Source: Laburnicola sp. R22_1
Taxonomy: Eukaryota; Ascomycota; Dothideomycetes; Pleosporales; Didymosphaeriaceae
DNA length: 64,000 nucleotides
Direction of reading: 5' to 3'
NCBI GenBank assembly: GCA_014281115.1
Contig: JACONQ010000001.1
Span: forward strand, 2,418,001 to 2,482,000
The notes beneath the pieces were generated by a model that did not search any database, had not been told where the DNA came from, and worked only from the letters and a program-made list of their open reading frames with translations. Position numbers and translations under genes: made by a program. This document shows, one piece after another, positions 11,248 through 24,010 of the stretch. Positions within the stretch are counted from its first letter, which is position 1, and each line of letters starts with the position of its first letter.

Positions 11248-11825
11248 TAAGATATATTTTATAAAATTTTAAAAAAGTTTTAATAAAAATAAAGTAGTTA
11301 AAAAGTTATATAAGTTTATACTTTTTAAAATAGTGTTCTTTACTAAGCCACTAATTTTCGCCTAATATAATTTTTTTAAATAATTCTAAAACTATACTTT
11401 TTCTATTTTTAAACCTATTAAATCTAGAATTTAGAATTAGGTAGAAGTTCTATATAACATGCTAGTAATTAGTACTATTATATTAACTAGTAATTACTAT
11501 CTAGTAAGAGACTTTAACTTTATACTTTAAGAAATCTTTTTTTAAAAGCTTACTAAGCAGCTTACTAAGTAGCTTACTAATTTTTTTAAATTCTAGCCAA
11601 TTAAAGAGCTTTATTTGCTGACTAATCAGCATTATTTTAATAGCATAGGTGCCCTAGGTGCTCTAGGTGCACTGGCGGCATAGGTGCGCATCCTTGCGCA
11701 ACTTTGCGCATGCGCACGCTAAAAAAAAAGTAGTATCGCGGGTGCGCACGCGCGCTCAAAAATTTTCCTAATGTGGTTGAGACCTATTCGATAATATAAC
11801 GGGAAGTTTATTCTTAAATATATAT

Positions 11826-12118
11826 TAAACATCTTTATTATATAGAGATTCTAACTAAGGTCGAGTTTGCACTATATACAAAGAGGAGTAAAATAGAAGG
11901 CACTAAAATCTAGTACCTAGTATATAGTAGTAGTAATAAAATATACACGAAATAATAATAATTTTATTATTAACTTTCTTTATAGCAGCATTATTAATAG
12001 CAGTTAATAGTCAGTTTGCTATCTGGCATAACTAAGTCACATGTTATCTCTCAACTGGTGGACCGTTAGAGAGCCGCAGTGGACCGCGGAGTCGCAACCG
12101 CGGGAGCAGTGTGGGCGA
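11826..12118 (-). mobile_element. Retroposon E, 5'-truncated copy E6
   Basis: Minus-strand E sequence (3' end at 11826) flanked by an exact 15 bp duplication ttcttaaatatatat (11811-11825 and 12119-12133). The insert is not strongly RIP-mutated (gtcgcaaccgcgggagcagt near 12092). No ORF. Confidence 0.75.
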
Positions 12119-12146
12119 TTCTTAAATATATATACAAACTCACCTG

Positions 12147-12458
12147 GCCGGCTGTTTAACCGACTACTGTGTTACGTAATCGATGTTTTCTTTAATAACA
12201 TTTTTCGCTGCAACAACAACGACGACAATTACGACAGCAACTAATCCATATAACTCAGTTATGCCAGACTGTCTATTAATTACTATCGCTAATACTGCTA
12301 AGCAGAATATTAATAATAAAATTATTATTATTTTGTGTATATTTTATTACTACTACTATATGCTAGGTACTAGGTTTTAGTGCCTCCTATTTTACTCCTC
12401 TCTATATATAGTGCGGATTTGACCTTAGTTAGAATCTTAACACAACAAAGATCTTTAA
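12147..12458 (+). mobile_element. Retroposon E, internally deleted copy E5
   Basis: Plus-strand E with the 5' part (gccggctgtttaaccgac) joined to the 3' part, ending aagatctttaa. Flanked by an exact 14 bp duplication tacaaactcacctg (12133-12146 and 12459-12472). Its left duplication begins at the last base of that of E6, so two E insertions lie side by side. No ORF. The host DNA right of it is single-copy sequence leading to EXO5. Confidence 0.75.
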
Positions 12459-12644
12459 TACAAACTCACCTGCACACACGGCACTAACACCAGACCTGAG
12501 CACAATCCATCTTATAAAGTAGAAGATTGAAGCACAAGGGTAACTATCTTCTCGGTAGGAATAGCCTATATATGCCTGCGTCTTGATGTCCACCAACATG
12601 CCCACCGGTTGTCATGGGCTCGGCTCAATACTTCCGGACAACCA

Positions 12645-14351
12645 TCATACTGCACTCTTCTCTCTCGCGCCCCTCCTTAACCGATGCTTCTCGGTAGCCT
12701 CCTCAATCTTTGTCTTCCGCCACGTACACTCCTCTGCAAAATCACACATCCTACACTTGAAAGCTTCTTCAATCTCCACACCTTTTGCTTCTCTGTCGCC
12801 TTTCCACCACGCCATCTCTTCTTTGATATAATTATCTATGGTTTCCGAACTGTATACCATAAGCTCACTACCGATTATCTCCCAGGTCTTGGAGTAGCGA
12901 AACTCGGCACGGAGGATGTCGCTGATGGTAGGGATGGTCTGTTGAAATTCAGTGATCATAAGGGACCATAGAGAAAGAAGATTCGGATGCAAGCGTAGTT
13001 CGTTGGGCTGGAGAATGACGTGCTGATTTTCCTGATCGAGGCGCTTGTCGTCGCCCTCTAATGCTCCCCCTTCGATGATAAATTCTTCAGAGAAGGACTC
13101 TAGTGGCGCAAGGCTATATCGAGCAAAAATCGTCTCCGCATCGACTGTATTCCGCGCTAGAGATTCGAGAAGTTTTCGATACAGCATCAGTTGCATCCAG
13201 GTGGGTCGTAGTGATGCGCTTGCAGGCAGAGAGTCTACACCACGCGTCTTGAGGTCAGAGACATAGACCCGTCGATCGAGTTCCAAAGTGCCGAGCGAAG
13301 CATTTGTGGAATCATCGCGCTGTTCTGAAGTTCTCGGGCCGTTCTTGAAGGCCTGCTCGATACTGAGCTGGCCCAATGGAAGCGTCCCGCCGCTCTGCTG
13401 AGCCTTGGACAGCTCGAGCTGCTCTTCCAGGTTCGGATCCGGACAAGTGCAACTCAGCTCGTCAATAATGCCATTGACTACTTGTCCCTCCACCACGCCC
13501 CAAACTTCCAGTTCTCTGGTAAGACCGGTTGCCCGCAGGCAGCGCAGCCCTTGAATCGTGTTCCAGATCCTCAAGCCAAATCGGTCCTCCTTGCTCTTTA
13601 CCTGAACAGGCACCGCAGTATGCACTTCATCCTCTAAGGCTTGGTGTATCTTGGAACCCGTTTTCATAGCCTGTGTACGCGGTTTGCGGCCGAATTTAGA
13701 AAGGTTGTAGAAGAATTGCAGCTCACACCATGCCGGTGACACAAGGTCCGTGACGGACAGTGGCTTCTTCGGCTTCGTGCGGAACCTCTCGAGAGGCGTT
13801 TGCGCAACATCGAGGGTGGGCCTGATTTCTGGTGGTGCTTCTCCCAAAGAAACTGGACTCTCTTAGTAGGTCAGATGGGAAGAACGCTTCGCAACATGTC
13901 TCTTGGACGGCCATGACGTACCGCTGAACGCCCGACGCGACGGGGTATCGTATTCGAACTCCATCGACACGCTTCTTGCCGCCACAGGCGAACTCTGCAC
14001 GGCGCGGTCGCATCGCTCACGCCGGGGCGTTGTGTGCACAACAACCCTCTCATTCTCTCGATTGCCCTCAATGCTGGGACGTACGATCTCTTTGGGGGCA
14101 GAGGCCACAAGCTTGACGAGAAGATCGCCTACGAGCGTATCTTCGTCAATGTCGTCTGGATCGATCTCCGAACCGTAGTCGCTCAGAGCCGCGAGTGAAT
14201 GGAGCTCGACGTCGGAGCCGTAGTCGCTGTGTGCTTTTGTGGTCACCACAGACACGATCTTGTCGGACATATTGCCACCATCTTTGTGACGCTGGTGAGA
14301 GCCTTCCGCGGGTGGACGCGCTTCCACGTTTCGCCCCTCGGTACGCGTCAT
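12645..14351 (-). CDS. EXO5: Exonuclease V (Exo5/Dem1 family)
   Basis: Two exons: 14351-13922 and 13852-12645; 545 residues. A 69 bp intron (gtacgt donor, tgac/tactaag branch region, tccag acceptor) removes an in-frame TAA; because 69 is a multiple of three, the frame looks like one gene broken by a stop. Known of the family: Fe-S single-strand DNA exonuclease of mitochondria (yeast) or nucleus. Seen: the PD-(D/E)XK-type core with Asp274 (NGIIDELSC) and Asp343-Leu-Lys345 (VYVSDLKTRG), and four Fe-S cysteines: Cys186 (PAWCELQF) and Cys510, 513, 519 (CRMCDFAEECTW). The N-terminus has the acidic LSDYGSEIDPDDIDEDTL segment common in fungal members. A second ATG at 14270 is an alternative start; I chose the first. 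No clear mitochondrial presequence is seen. Confidence 0.9.
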
Positions 14352-15219
14352 GGGGAGCCTGCGCTAATCAGGAGCGCGCGATTTGGAAAAGACAAAAGTT
14401 GGTAAAGACAAAGTTAGGCAAATATTGCTAAATAAAAGAGTATCGCGTAGTAAAGGAACAGGCCAGCTTTATGCAGGTACGAATGAAAATCGCGACTGTC
14501 CATGTTGCGCGTCCGCGTCGTAAACAGGGCCGCATTCAAAGCGCCCGGGCGGTTAGTCACTGCGTAGGGAAGTGAAGGCGATGCGTACCACTACTTCTCT
14601 ACGCAACTCGTAGTACATGTGAATCGGCGTTCCTGCATTGACTGCTCTTCTTCTTTACCAACCCAAGTGTTCGAAGCCATGCCTCTATATGGCGTTGCAG
14701 TGCGGCGTTGGGCATGTTACAACCACGGGACAAAAGTTGGAGTACAGCGGCCCTCGTGCTGGGTATCCTAGAGCAACACACGGCTATCAGACTTTTGCTT
14801 TAGTACTAAAATCCTTTCTGGCTATATGCAGATGATGGCTGCTTTCATTTTGGTAAGATCTTCATGTACATAGGCACCCGCAGTGCGGCAAGACGAAGGC
14901 CGTCATGCACACGAACATTCTCGGCGCAGCAGTGTATTGGGAAAAACACCGATACGGGGCGTATGTGGTGATGATGGGAACACCAGGCCAAGACATCACG
15001 GATAGTGGGAAAGAATATGAATGTGAACCGATTGATTCGTGATCGTGCTCAGTGTAAGACTGATTATGGTATACTGCAGCACCCCTTCTGGTGCACCACC
15101 GCCCATGTCCATGATAATTGAAACCCGTAACCCATGAAGAAACCCAAACGCCAGAAGCCAACCCGATTTCTCACATCACACTGAGTGAGCGGACCGAATC
15201 AGTGAAGGGGAAGAGGCAT
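14352..15219. other. Intergenic EXO5 promoter / H3 3' flank
   Basis: Upstream region of EXO5 and downstream region of H3, both on the minus strand. No conserved ORF, tRNA or repeat seen. Confidence 0.45.
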
Positions 15220-15836
<617 letters not shown>

Positions 15837-16283
15837 GGCGGCTGATAATGGTGATAATGCTGAGTGCTGGGTGTGGTGTTGAGGAAGTGGAGTGGTGGGT
15901 GAGTGGAGTGGCGGATGAGTGATGGGAGAAAGAGACGGAGTGGGCGGGCGGCACTTATATGGCAGGCGGGGGGGCGCGGCTGCCTTGGATCAACAATTGC
16001 AGTGATTTTGGCGCTAGCGTTTCTGCTGTTTGGCCGGCTGGAAAGCAAGCGACAGAACAGATCACAAACGGAGGCGGCCACTGGCGCAGCGCTTGGCACC
16101 GCAACACGGCGCCCTCGCCGCACGGGCCGGCTGTGATCTGGCGCGCCTCGCCTCTCTAAATACACCACGCGCCCGCGCTCTCTCCCCGTCCATCATCAAC
16201 TCAGCCCACACGCTCTCTCTACTCCAGCTCTCTACCACTTCTACCACAACAACACCCTCTCGCTCCCCCATCTCTCTACCACA
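15837..16283. promoter_or_regulatory. Bidirectional H3-H4 promoter
   Basis: 447 bp between the two ATGs. A TATA-like box for H3 (tataag on the minus strand, 15959-15954) lies about 120 bp before its ATG. For H4, ctctaaataca (16152-16162) is TATA-like about 125 bp before its ATG, followed by a CT-rich leader (16175-16280). Binding sites for cell-cycle regulators are likely but I cannot assign them. Confidence 0.6.
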
Positions 16284-17439
<1,156 letters not shown>

Positions 17440-18357
17440 ATGGCCTTGCCAACGCCACCCCGAGCCTTGCTGTTCGATGTATTCGGTACTTGTGTCGACT
17501 GGCGTATTACGGTAACACGAGCTCTGGATGCTCAGTCACATGCCGCCCTCAATTCTGCAGCTGCGTCCCTCGCTTCCAGGGTCCGACTCAGGGCTTCCGA
17601 TATGACGATTGCACATTGGGGTGACTTTGCGCAACAGTGGCGGAACTCATACAAGGCGTTTACGCGCAGGTTGGCTGCAGACCCGAGCATACCTTGGATG
17701 TCGGTTGATGAACATCACCTTGCTTCGTTGAAGAACCTTTTACAAGAGTGTCTGGAAGGTCTGTGGACGGATGGGGAGGTTCGCGCTTTGAGTCTGGTCT
17801 GGCATCGACTCGATCCTTGGTCGGATTCTGCACATGGCATCACCTTACTCAATCAGTTGTATTGTATGTGAACTTCCTTCTGCGGTGATACCCGTGTAAT
17901 TTTTATCAGAACTTTGCAAACTGTTCGCTAACGCCGCTTAGGGACAGCCACCCTCTCCAATGGCAACGCATCTTTGCTTTCAGACCTTAAAGCGCATGGA
18001 AAACTGCAATTCACCCATGTACTAAGTGCCGAACTATTTGGTACTTATAAGCCTTCTCCAGAGGTGTATCTTGGCGCTGCAGAGAAGCTAGGTCTCCAAC
18101 CTAATGAGTGCGCTATGGTCGCTGCCCATTTGAACGATTTGCAAGCGGCCAAATCCCTTGGTCTACAGACGATATACGTTGAAAGACCTGGTGAGGAGGA
18201 CTGGTCAATGGAGGATGTGATGAAGGCGAGGAATGAGGAGTGGGTGGATATATGGGTGAGCCACAGCGAGGGTAATAGAGGCTTTGTCACGGTGGCGGGG
18301 AAGCTGGGTCTGGATGTCCCTGTGGAGAATTCGGCGCAGTTGAGCTCTTCTATATAA
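17440..18357 (+). CDS. HAD-superfamily protein, haloacid dehalogenase type II-like
   Basis: Two exons: 17440-17863 and 17942-18357 (phase 1 intron, gtatgt donor, ttag acceptor); 279 residues. Motif I LLFDVFGTCVDWR has the nucleophile Asp13; motif II is TATLSNGN; motif III Lys lies in GTYKPSPEVY; motif IV region is MVAAHLNDLQAAKSLG. The helical cap between motifs I and II and the order of motifs fit type II 2-haloacid dehalogenases, which replace the halogen of short 2-haloalkanoates through an aspartyl ester. Fungal members are often annotated this way without tested substrates, so a general HAD phosphatase role is possible. An in-frame ATG at 17392 would add 16 residues; the later start gives the usual short N-terminus. 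No signal peptide. Confidence 0.88.
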
Positions 18358-19319
18358 AAACGATTATTATTTTTACACTATGCTTCCTTGATAGTACTAG
18401 GATACAACGCCGTGCATGTTTGTGCGTGAGGCTATCATGAAGTTGGCGAAACACGGTGTTACTTACTTGCATGCCTGATTTTTACTACCCGTATGGAGTG
18501 GAATTTACGGCTTCTCTTGGAATTGTGTAGAGCATACCTCTTTTCCTATTGTATAGATTAAGTGTGTTATGTCTCGCATGTCGTGTATGTTTCTCGTTTG
18601 AATACGGCAAGTCGGTGCTGATGGGAATAGTTTTACAAAGTAGCAACAGATATTAAAAACTTTGGAAAATTATAGCGCAACACCACACCGACCGAATATA
18701 CTCAAATCTTCACTATATGAAATCTGAACCCACACAGAGATAATACAGTACATTTTTTTCCACAGGGAATACTGATATGAGAACTCACATTACAGTGATA
18801 GACGGCCACCTCGGTGACTATGACCTGTCCTATAATGAATAGCATCACAGAATTCCGCATAGGCTATCTTAGAGAGCAAAGCAAGTGTGCTAATTTCCTA
18901 GATTAACGGCCTTATTGGCGCAGTGCTATATACGACGCGCACCGAAGAATGCATACTATGAGACGGTAGTTTTTGTAGGATCTGGAGCCAAAGCACGGCC
19001 AAGACTGACTGCTATAGAGCTCTCGTAAAGCCATGATAGAAACACAGTACCATCTAGAACGTCTATTTAGTACTACGCACAAGAGACTTGAATGAAGTTT
19101 GCTATATAATAATACACGAGGCGTCGCTGGCGGAGAGAGGTCGACAGCGGAGCAAGCGTAATGCAACACAGCCGTGCAACGTCGTTCCCGATAGACGTAG
19201 TACTGGCGAGGTCAGAAGCGCATGGTTAATAATCTGGCCACGATATCTGCATGCAAAAGATAGATATCACGAAGGTACGCCATCAGTGGAAAAGTTTTGG
19301 TGGAAGCCACTCATCATCC
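18358..19319. other. Intergenic, no feature
   Basis: AT-leaning single-copy-like DNA between the HAD gene and transposon Tn1. No gene, RNA or repeat that I can support. Confidence 0.45.
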
Positions 19320-19321
19320 TA

Positions 19322-21446
19322 CCCTAGCTTGGCAGTCCGTGCAACGCGTCACTCCATGCAACACCCCGCCATGCAATACCCCAACTTTGACGCGCCATAT
19401 CTCCACCAATATGGATCCAATTGAGGCTGCGATAGCAGCAATCGAATCGCGAGAGCCAGGAGAATCTTTCTCATATAGACAGGTTGCAAAGGATCACGGT
19501 GTTGTGACTTCTACACTAATGCGTCGGCACCAAGGCGTCACACAAGCAGGTGCAGCTGCCAACTCCGCGCGTCGAAATATCAGCCAACAACAAGAAGTAG
19601 AGCTTCTACAATATATCAAACAGCTCACCAAACGTGGCCTTCCTCCTATAAGGCAGATGATACAGAGCTTTGCTTCACATATAGCCAAAAAGCAGATCTT
19701 AATATCCTAGGTTGATCGCTTTGTACGGCGGAACAAGGAATCCTTAATATCTCAATAGACGGCCAGCATTAACAACAATCGCCACAAAGCTAATTCTCCA
19801 GCCAAATATAAGCTCTACTTCGAGCTCTTATAGCGTAAGATCGAACAATATCAGATTAAGGCTTGAGATATGTATAATATGGACGAGAAAGGCTTCCTGC
19901 TTAGCATCACCTCCCACTCCAAGAGGATCTTCAATAGGCCTCTATACAAGGCCAAGACTGTAAGGCAAGTAATACAAGATAGCAGCTGTAAGTGGATATC
20001 GATCATAGCTTGTATATGCGCCGACGGATCTGCCTTGGCCCCAGGTCTTATCTATTAGGCCAGCTCTATCAACATACAATCAAGCTAGGCCGAGGATATT
20101 AATCCTGAACACTATCAGGCCTTTATTATAGTATTAGAATCTGGCTAGAGTAATAATCAGATCGGCCTTGCATGGCTGCAACAGGTGTTTAATTGGCTCA
20201 CAAAGCCAAAATCTGGACGATCGTATCGGCTATTAATCCTTGATGGCCATAGATCTTATATCACAATAGACTTTATTGACTTTTGTGATTGCAATAGAAT
20301 CCTGCTAGCTATATATCCGCCTTATTCTACGCATATGTTGCAGCCTCTTAATGTCTGCGTCTTTAAGCCTCTATTAACAGCATATTTGAACGAGCTATCA
20401 ACCTTTATAAATAACAGCCAGGGACTGGCCTTAATCGCTAAGAGAGATTTCTTTAGCCTGTTCTGGCAGGCCTAGGTCAATATAATAAGGCAGCTATTGA
20501 TCCTCCGGGCCTTTAAAGCTACAGGCATCTCCCCGCTCGATCCAACGACTATACTCAATAGATTTGATTAGTCTCAACTATCTGAGCAAGGATCACAAGA
20601 AAGCTCAACCTTAGTACTCAGTGCTTCAGATTGGAGAAAGATCGATAGGCTACTAAGGGCCGCTGTGGATACAGGCGGAGATAATAAGGCCAAGAAGCTT
20701 AGTTGAACTGTACACCATATCTCTGTACAGAAACAGCTTTTAGAGCATGAAAACAATGGCCTCCGCGAGGCCCTATCGATACAGAAGAAGCGCTTAAAGC
20801 GAGGCAGGCCTTTACCTCTTAATCAGCCAGATGAGTATCATGGTGGAGCTGTTTTCTGGTCACCTTAGTAGCGTGCAGCGGGCCCGCGATCGTTAACACC
20901 AAAAAGATATAGAGGATTAGCAAAAAAAGCTTTAAAAAAGTGAGCAAGCAGAGGCTCGTTGGGCCAGCTAGCAGCTCAAGGCAAGACTTCTCTAGGAGAG
21001 GCGTATTGCTCAAGCAGCTGCTAGAGATGCGCGCGCAAAGCAGAGGGCTAATAAGGCTGCAGATCAACGTCTTAAACAACAGGCCCGCAAGGCACAAAGT
21101 CAACTTTAGAAACGTATTAGATTATCCTAAAAGGGTAATAAGAAGGCCTTAAAGCCTTCTAGTAGATCTATTAAGAAGAAACAGGCTCAGCGTGAGGCTG
21201 TAGATATTAATAAGGCCTTATCTGTTGCATCCGCCTCACAGTCACGCAGAGGCCGAATCATTAAAATACTAAGCAGATATTAATAATCTAAGTAGCTAGC
21301 AATTATCTACGGGCCTTAGAGACCTTAACTCTAGAAAATCTTGTGATATTATTTTTTGTGGCTCTCTATAGCCTCATGTTTGTGGCCGAGCGATTATGTT
21401 GGGGTGTTGCATGGAGTGACGCGTTGCACGGACTGCCAAGCTAGGG
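19322..21446 (+). mobile_element. Pogo/Fot-type DNA transposon Tn1 (2125 bp)
   Basis: A 46 bp TIR begins ccctagcttggcagtccg; the right end is its exact reverse complement ending cggactgccaagctaggg. TA flanks at 19320-19321 and 21447-21448. Within the TIR a tgcaac motif recurs (gtgcaacgcg, atgcaacac). Its right TA is also the left TA of the next element. Confidence 0.92.
19411..21283 (+). pseudogene. Transposase pseudogene of Tn1
   Basis: Begins MDPIEAAIAAIESREPGE at 19411 with an HTH/CENP-B-type N-terminus (FSYRQVAKDHGVVTSTLMRR). The first stop is at 19708-19710, with further TAG/TAA codons and at least one frameshift before the matching end near 21283. DDE signs: YNMDEKGFLL, LLILDGHRSY, LQPLN (third Asp changed to Asn). 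More decayed than its neighbour. Confidence 0.8.
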
Positions 21447-21448
21447 TA

Positions 21449-23574
21449 CCCTGTCTCGGCAGTCAATGCGCACCGTCACTCAATGCGCAACCCCAACGTA
21501 ATCGCTCAGCCAGCAATATGAGGCTATAGAGCTCTACACAAAAGCTTTTATCGCGAGATTTTCTAGAGTTGGCTTCTCATAGAGCTATAGATGATTGCTA
21601 GCTAGTCAGATTATAAATATCTGCTTGGTGTTCTGATTATACGGCCACAGCGCGATGATGGCGTTGATAGCGCAGATGCCGCCGCATCAACGCGTACAGG
21701 TGCTGGCGTAGATTTCTTCCTCTTTGTAACTGTATAAGTAGCTTTTGAAGCTTTCTGACTTCCCTTTTTGGCAATTTTGAGACGTTTTTGAAGTTGTTGT
21801 TAAGTCTTGCGAGCCTGTTGACGGAGGCGTCGCTCAGCAGCTTGATCAGCTTTCTCCTTAGCGCGCGCATCTCTGGCTGCTGCCCGCTCAACGCGCTTCT
21901 CCTGCTGTAAACGAGCTTTAAGCTGTTTATTAGCTATATAGATCTCTTGCTGCTAAGCTTTTTGGAGTTGTAACTGTTGTTTTTTAGCCTCCTGCTGGCT
22001 GAGCGAGTTACGCGCCCTCTGTACGCGGGCAGGTGACCAGAAAACTGCTCCTCTATGCCACTCCTTAGGTTGCTCTAAGGGCAGAGTCTTGCCTTTTGTT
22101 TGACGCCGTTTCTGGTTTGCAAGAGCTTCTTGGAGACCCTTATTTTCATGCTCTAGGAGCTGCTTTTGTACAGAGATTGAGTGTATCGTCTGGCTCAGCT
22201 TACGCGACTCCTCAGTCGCGATATCCTTCACAGTGGAGCGTAACAGTCGCTCTATTTTACGCCAATCTGACGCGCTAAGTACTGAGGTAGAGCTTACTGG
22301 TGATTCTGGCTCTAGCAGAGTCTCTTTGTTAAACCTTTTAAGGATAGGCGTTAGATCTGGCGGCGAGATACCTGTACACTCAAAAGCTTTAGTAATCAAC
22401 TGCGGCGTAACTGACGTCGTCCAGGCCTTCCAGAATAGCGTAAAGAAGTCTCTTTTGGCGATTGTTGACAGTCCTTGGCTCCTATACAGGTATCCGGAGA
22501 GCTCGTCAGAGTAGGCAGCTGAGAGAGACTTAAATACGCAGACGTCAAGAGGCTGCAGCGTATGAGTCGCATGAGGGGGAAATATCGCAAGGAGGATCTT
22601 ATTCTGATCGCAGCAGTTGATAAAATCCATAGTAACGTGAGATCCATGCCCATCAAGGACTAGGAGTCGCCACTGCCGTCGAGCCTTCTCCTTTGTACAG
22701 CGATCAAACACCTGTTTAAGCCATTAAAGCCCTATCTCATTGTTTGACCATCCAGAGGTTGATGAGGTGATAAAGACTCTGTGAGAATTGACGTTGATTT
22801 CTTCAACCCAGCTTGATTGTAGAGTCGCGGCGTCAGATCGATAGATTAGCGCTGGATCAACAGTAGATCCGTCGGCGCATATACATGCGATGAGCGAGAT
22901 CCACTCACGGCTGCCGTCCTGTATAGATTGCCTTACTTGGCGACTCGTATATAGAGGCCTATCGAAGATCCTTTTTGAGCGGCCAGTGATACCAAGGAGG
23001 AAGCCTTTCTCGTCCATATTGTACGTATGCTGAGGCTCTACACTATACTCTGTAATTTTCTTGTGTAGAAGCTCAAAGTAGAGCCTGTATTTTGCCTCTG
23101 AATCAGCCTTGTGGCGATTGCTGTCAAGCCTAGTCGTCCATCGTGAGATCAAGGAGTCGGGGTTGCGCCTAACAAAGCGATTAACCCAGGACATGCTGAC
23201 GTCTCTTTTTGCTATGTAGGAAGCAAAATTTTGTATTATCTGCCGTGTAGGAGGAAGGCCACGCTTAGTAAGGTAGGTGATATATTGTAGAAGCCCCTTT
23301 TCTTGTTGTGGATGGAGTAGACGACGTGTACCATCAGTGATAGTACGCGCCTGCGTGACGCGTTGGTGCCTGCGCGTCAACGTAGAGCGTACAACACCAA
23401 ATTCTTTGGCGATTTTATTGTATGATAAAAATTCTCCTGGTTCTTGCGCTTCGATTGCTGCTATCGCGGCGTTAATTGGGTCCATATTGGTGGAGTTGGG
23501 GCGCGTCAAAGTTGGGGCGCGTCATGTTGGGGTTGCGCATTGAGTGACGGTGCGCATTGACTGCCGAGACAGGG
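21449..23574 (-). mobile_element. Pogo/Fot-type DNA transposon Tn2 (2126 bp), tail to tail with Tn1
   Basis: A perfect 49 bp TIR starts ccctgtctcggcagtcaatg. It is flanked by TA at 21447-21448 (shared with Tn1) and at 23575-23576. Each TIR holds tcaatgcgca twice. It is nearly the same length as Tn1 and encodes a related transposase but has distinct termini, so the two are sister families. Confidence 0.92.
21611..23485 (-). pseudogene. Nearly intact transposase of Tn2 with three RIP-type stops
   Basis: One frame of 625 codons from ATG 23485 (MDPINAAIAAIEAQEPGE) to TAA 21613-21611, without a frameshift. It is interrupted only by TAA 22726-22724, TAG 21955-21953 and TAA 21802-21800, each explainable as CAR-to-TAR. 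The N-terminal HTH (KIAKEFGVVRSTLTRRHQ), CENP-B-like domain (WVNRFVRRNPDSLISRWTT) and all three catalytic aspartates (YNMDEKGF, LVLDGHGSH, LQPLDVC) are present. The C-terminus is Gln/Lys/Arg-rich. It is the least damaged transposase in the window and probably a recent insertion. Confidence 0.9.
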
Positions 23575-23576
23575 TA

Positions 23577-24010
23577 CCCAGTTGTGGCTTAGCGCGATCC
23601 ATCCATCCTAGCGCCGTGAACCGATCCCTCGGCTCTTGTCATGTCTGTCCGCCCATCCGATGCTGCATTTATACATCCCTTCGAAGCGATCATTAGATAT
23701 CCTTCCTTGCACTCCAACCTCAATTCCCGTGAGCCTGCCGTCCCCTCATCCATGTACGATGCTCATCATGTACCATAGGTAATCCAGCACGGGTTACCGG
23801 ACAGTGCGGTAGCAAGCATAGAACACCCATCACAGGAAGTGCGAAGTACCTCGGGCTCGTCAAACACCATCCACTGGTTCGCCCATTTGGGTTCGTTAGT
23901 TAAATCATCCGGAAAGCACAACTCTGCAACGAAGTGGAAACGATCCCGACCTCTGCAATCTACAGTTTTTGTAACACAGGAAACGACCACAGCTTGCACA
24001 CAAGGACGCA
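23577..24010. other. Promoter region of the acyl-CoA synthetase gene
   Basis: Between the transposon pair and the gene. I see no other feature. The transposons end about 430 bp before the ATG and may have moved more distal control sequence away. Confidence 0.4.

Larger units (their letters stand above)
7238..11786. repeat. Old dispersed repeat G, copy 1 (split by elements A1 and D)
   Basis: Segments 7238-7301, 9173-9383 and 11248 to about 11786 match, in order, the G copy 2 segments between about 30.1 and 34.8 kb. Shared marks include gtgcgcagacttgcg near the left end, actagtaaagctataa (9184), the block 11279-11640, and ggtgcgcatc near the right end. The left edge abuts ctcaacc and the right edge is followed by ggttgag, a possible short inverted terminus. 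No coding potential recognised. Its nature (old DNA element or other) is unknown. The left edge lies about 100 bp after the GH43 stop. Confidence 0.6.

Noticed and set aside
11826..12458. E family considered as LTRs because a decayed end reads TGTTAAGATT
   Set aside because: Target duplications are 13-15 bp, 5' ends vary and one insert is only 45 bp; this does not fit LTR integration with 5 bp duplications.
13863..14351. Separate 162-codon gene upstream of EXO5
   Set aside because: It is the first exon of EXO5; a 69 bp intron removes the stop and the joined protein has the family layout.
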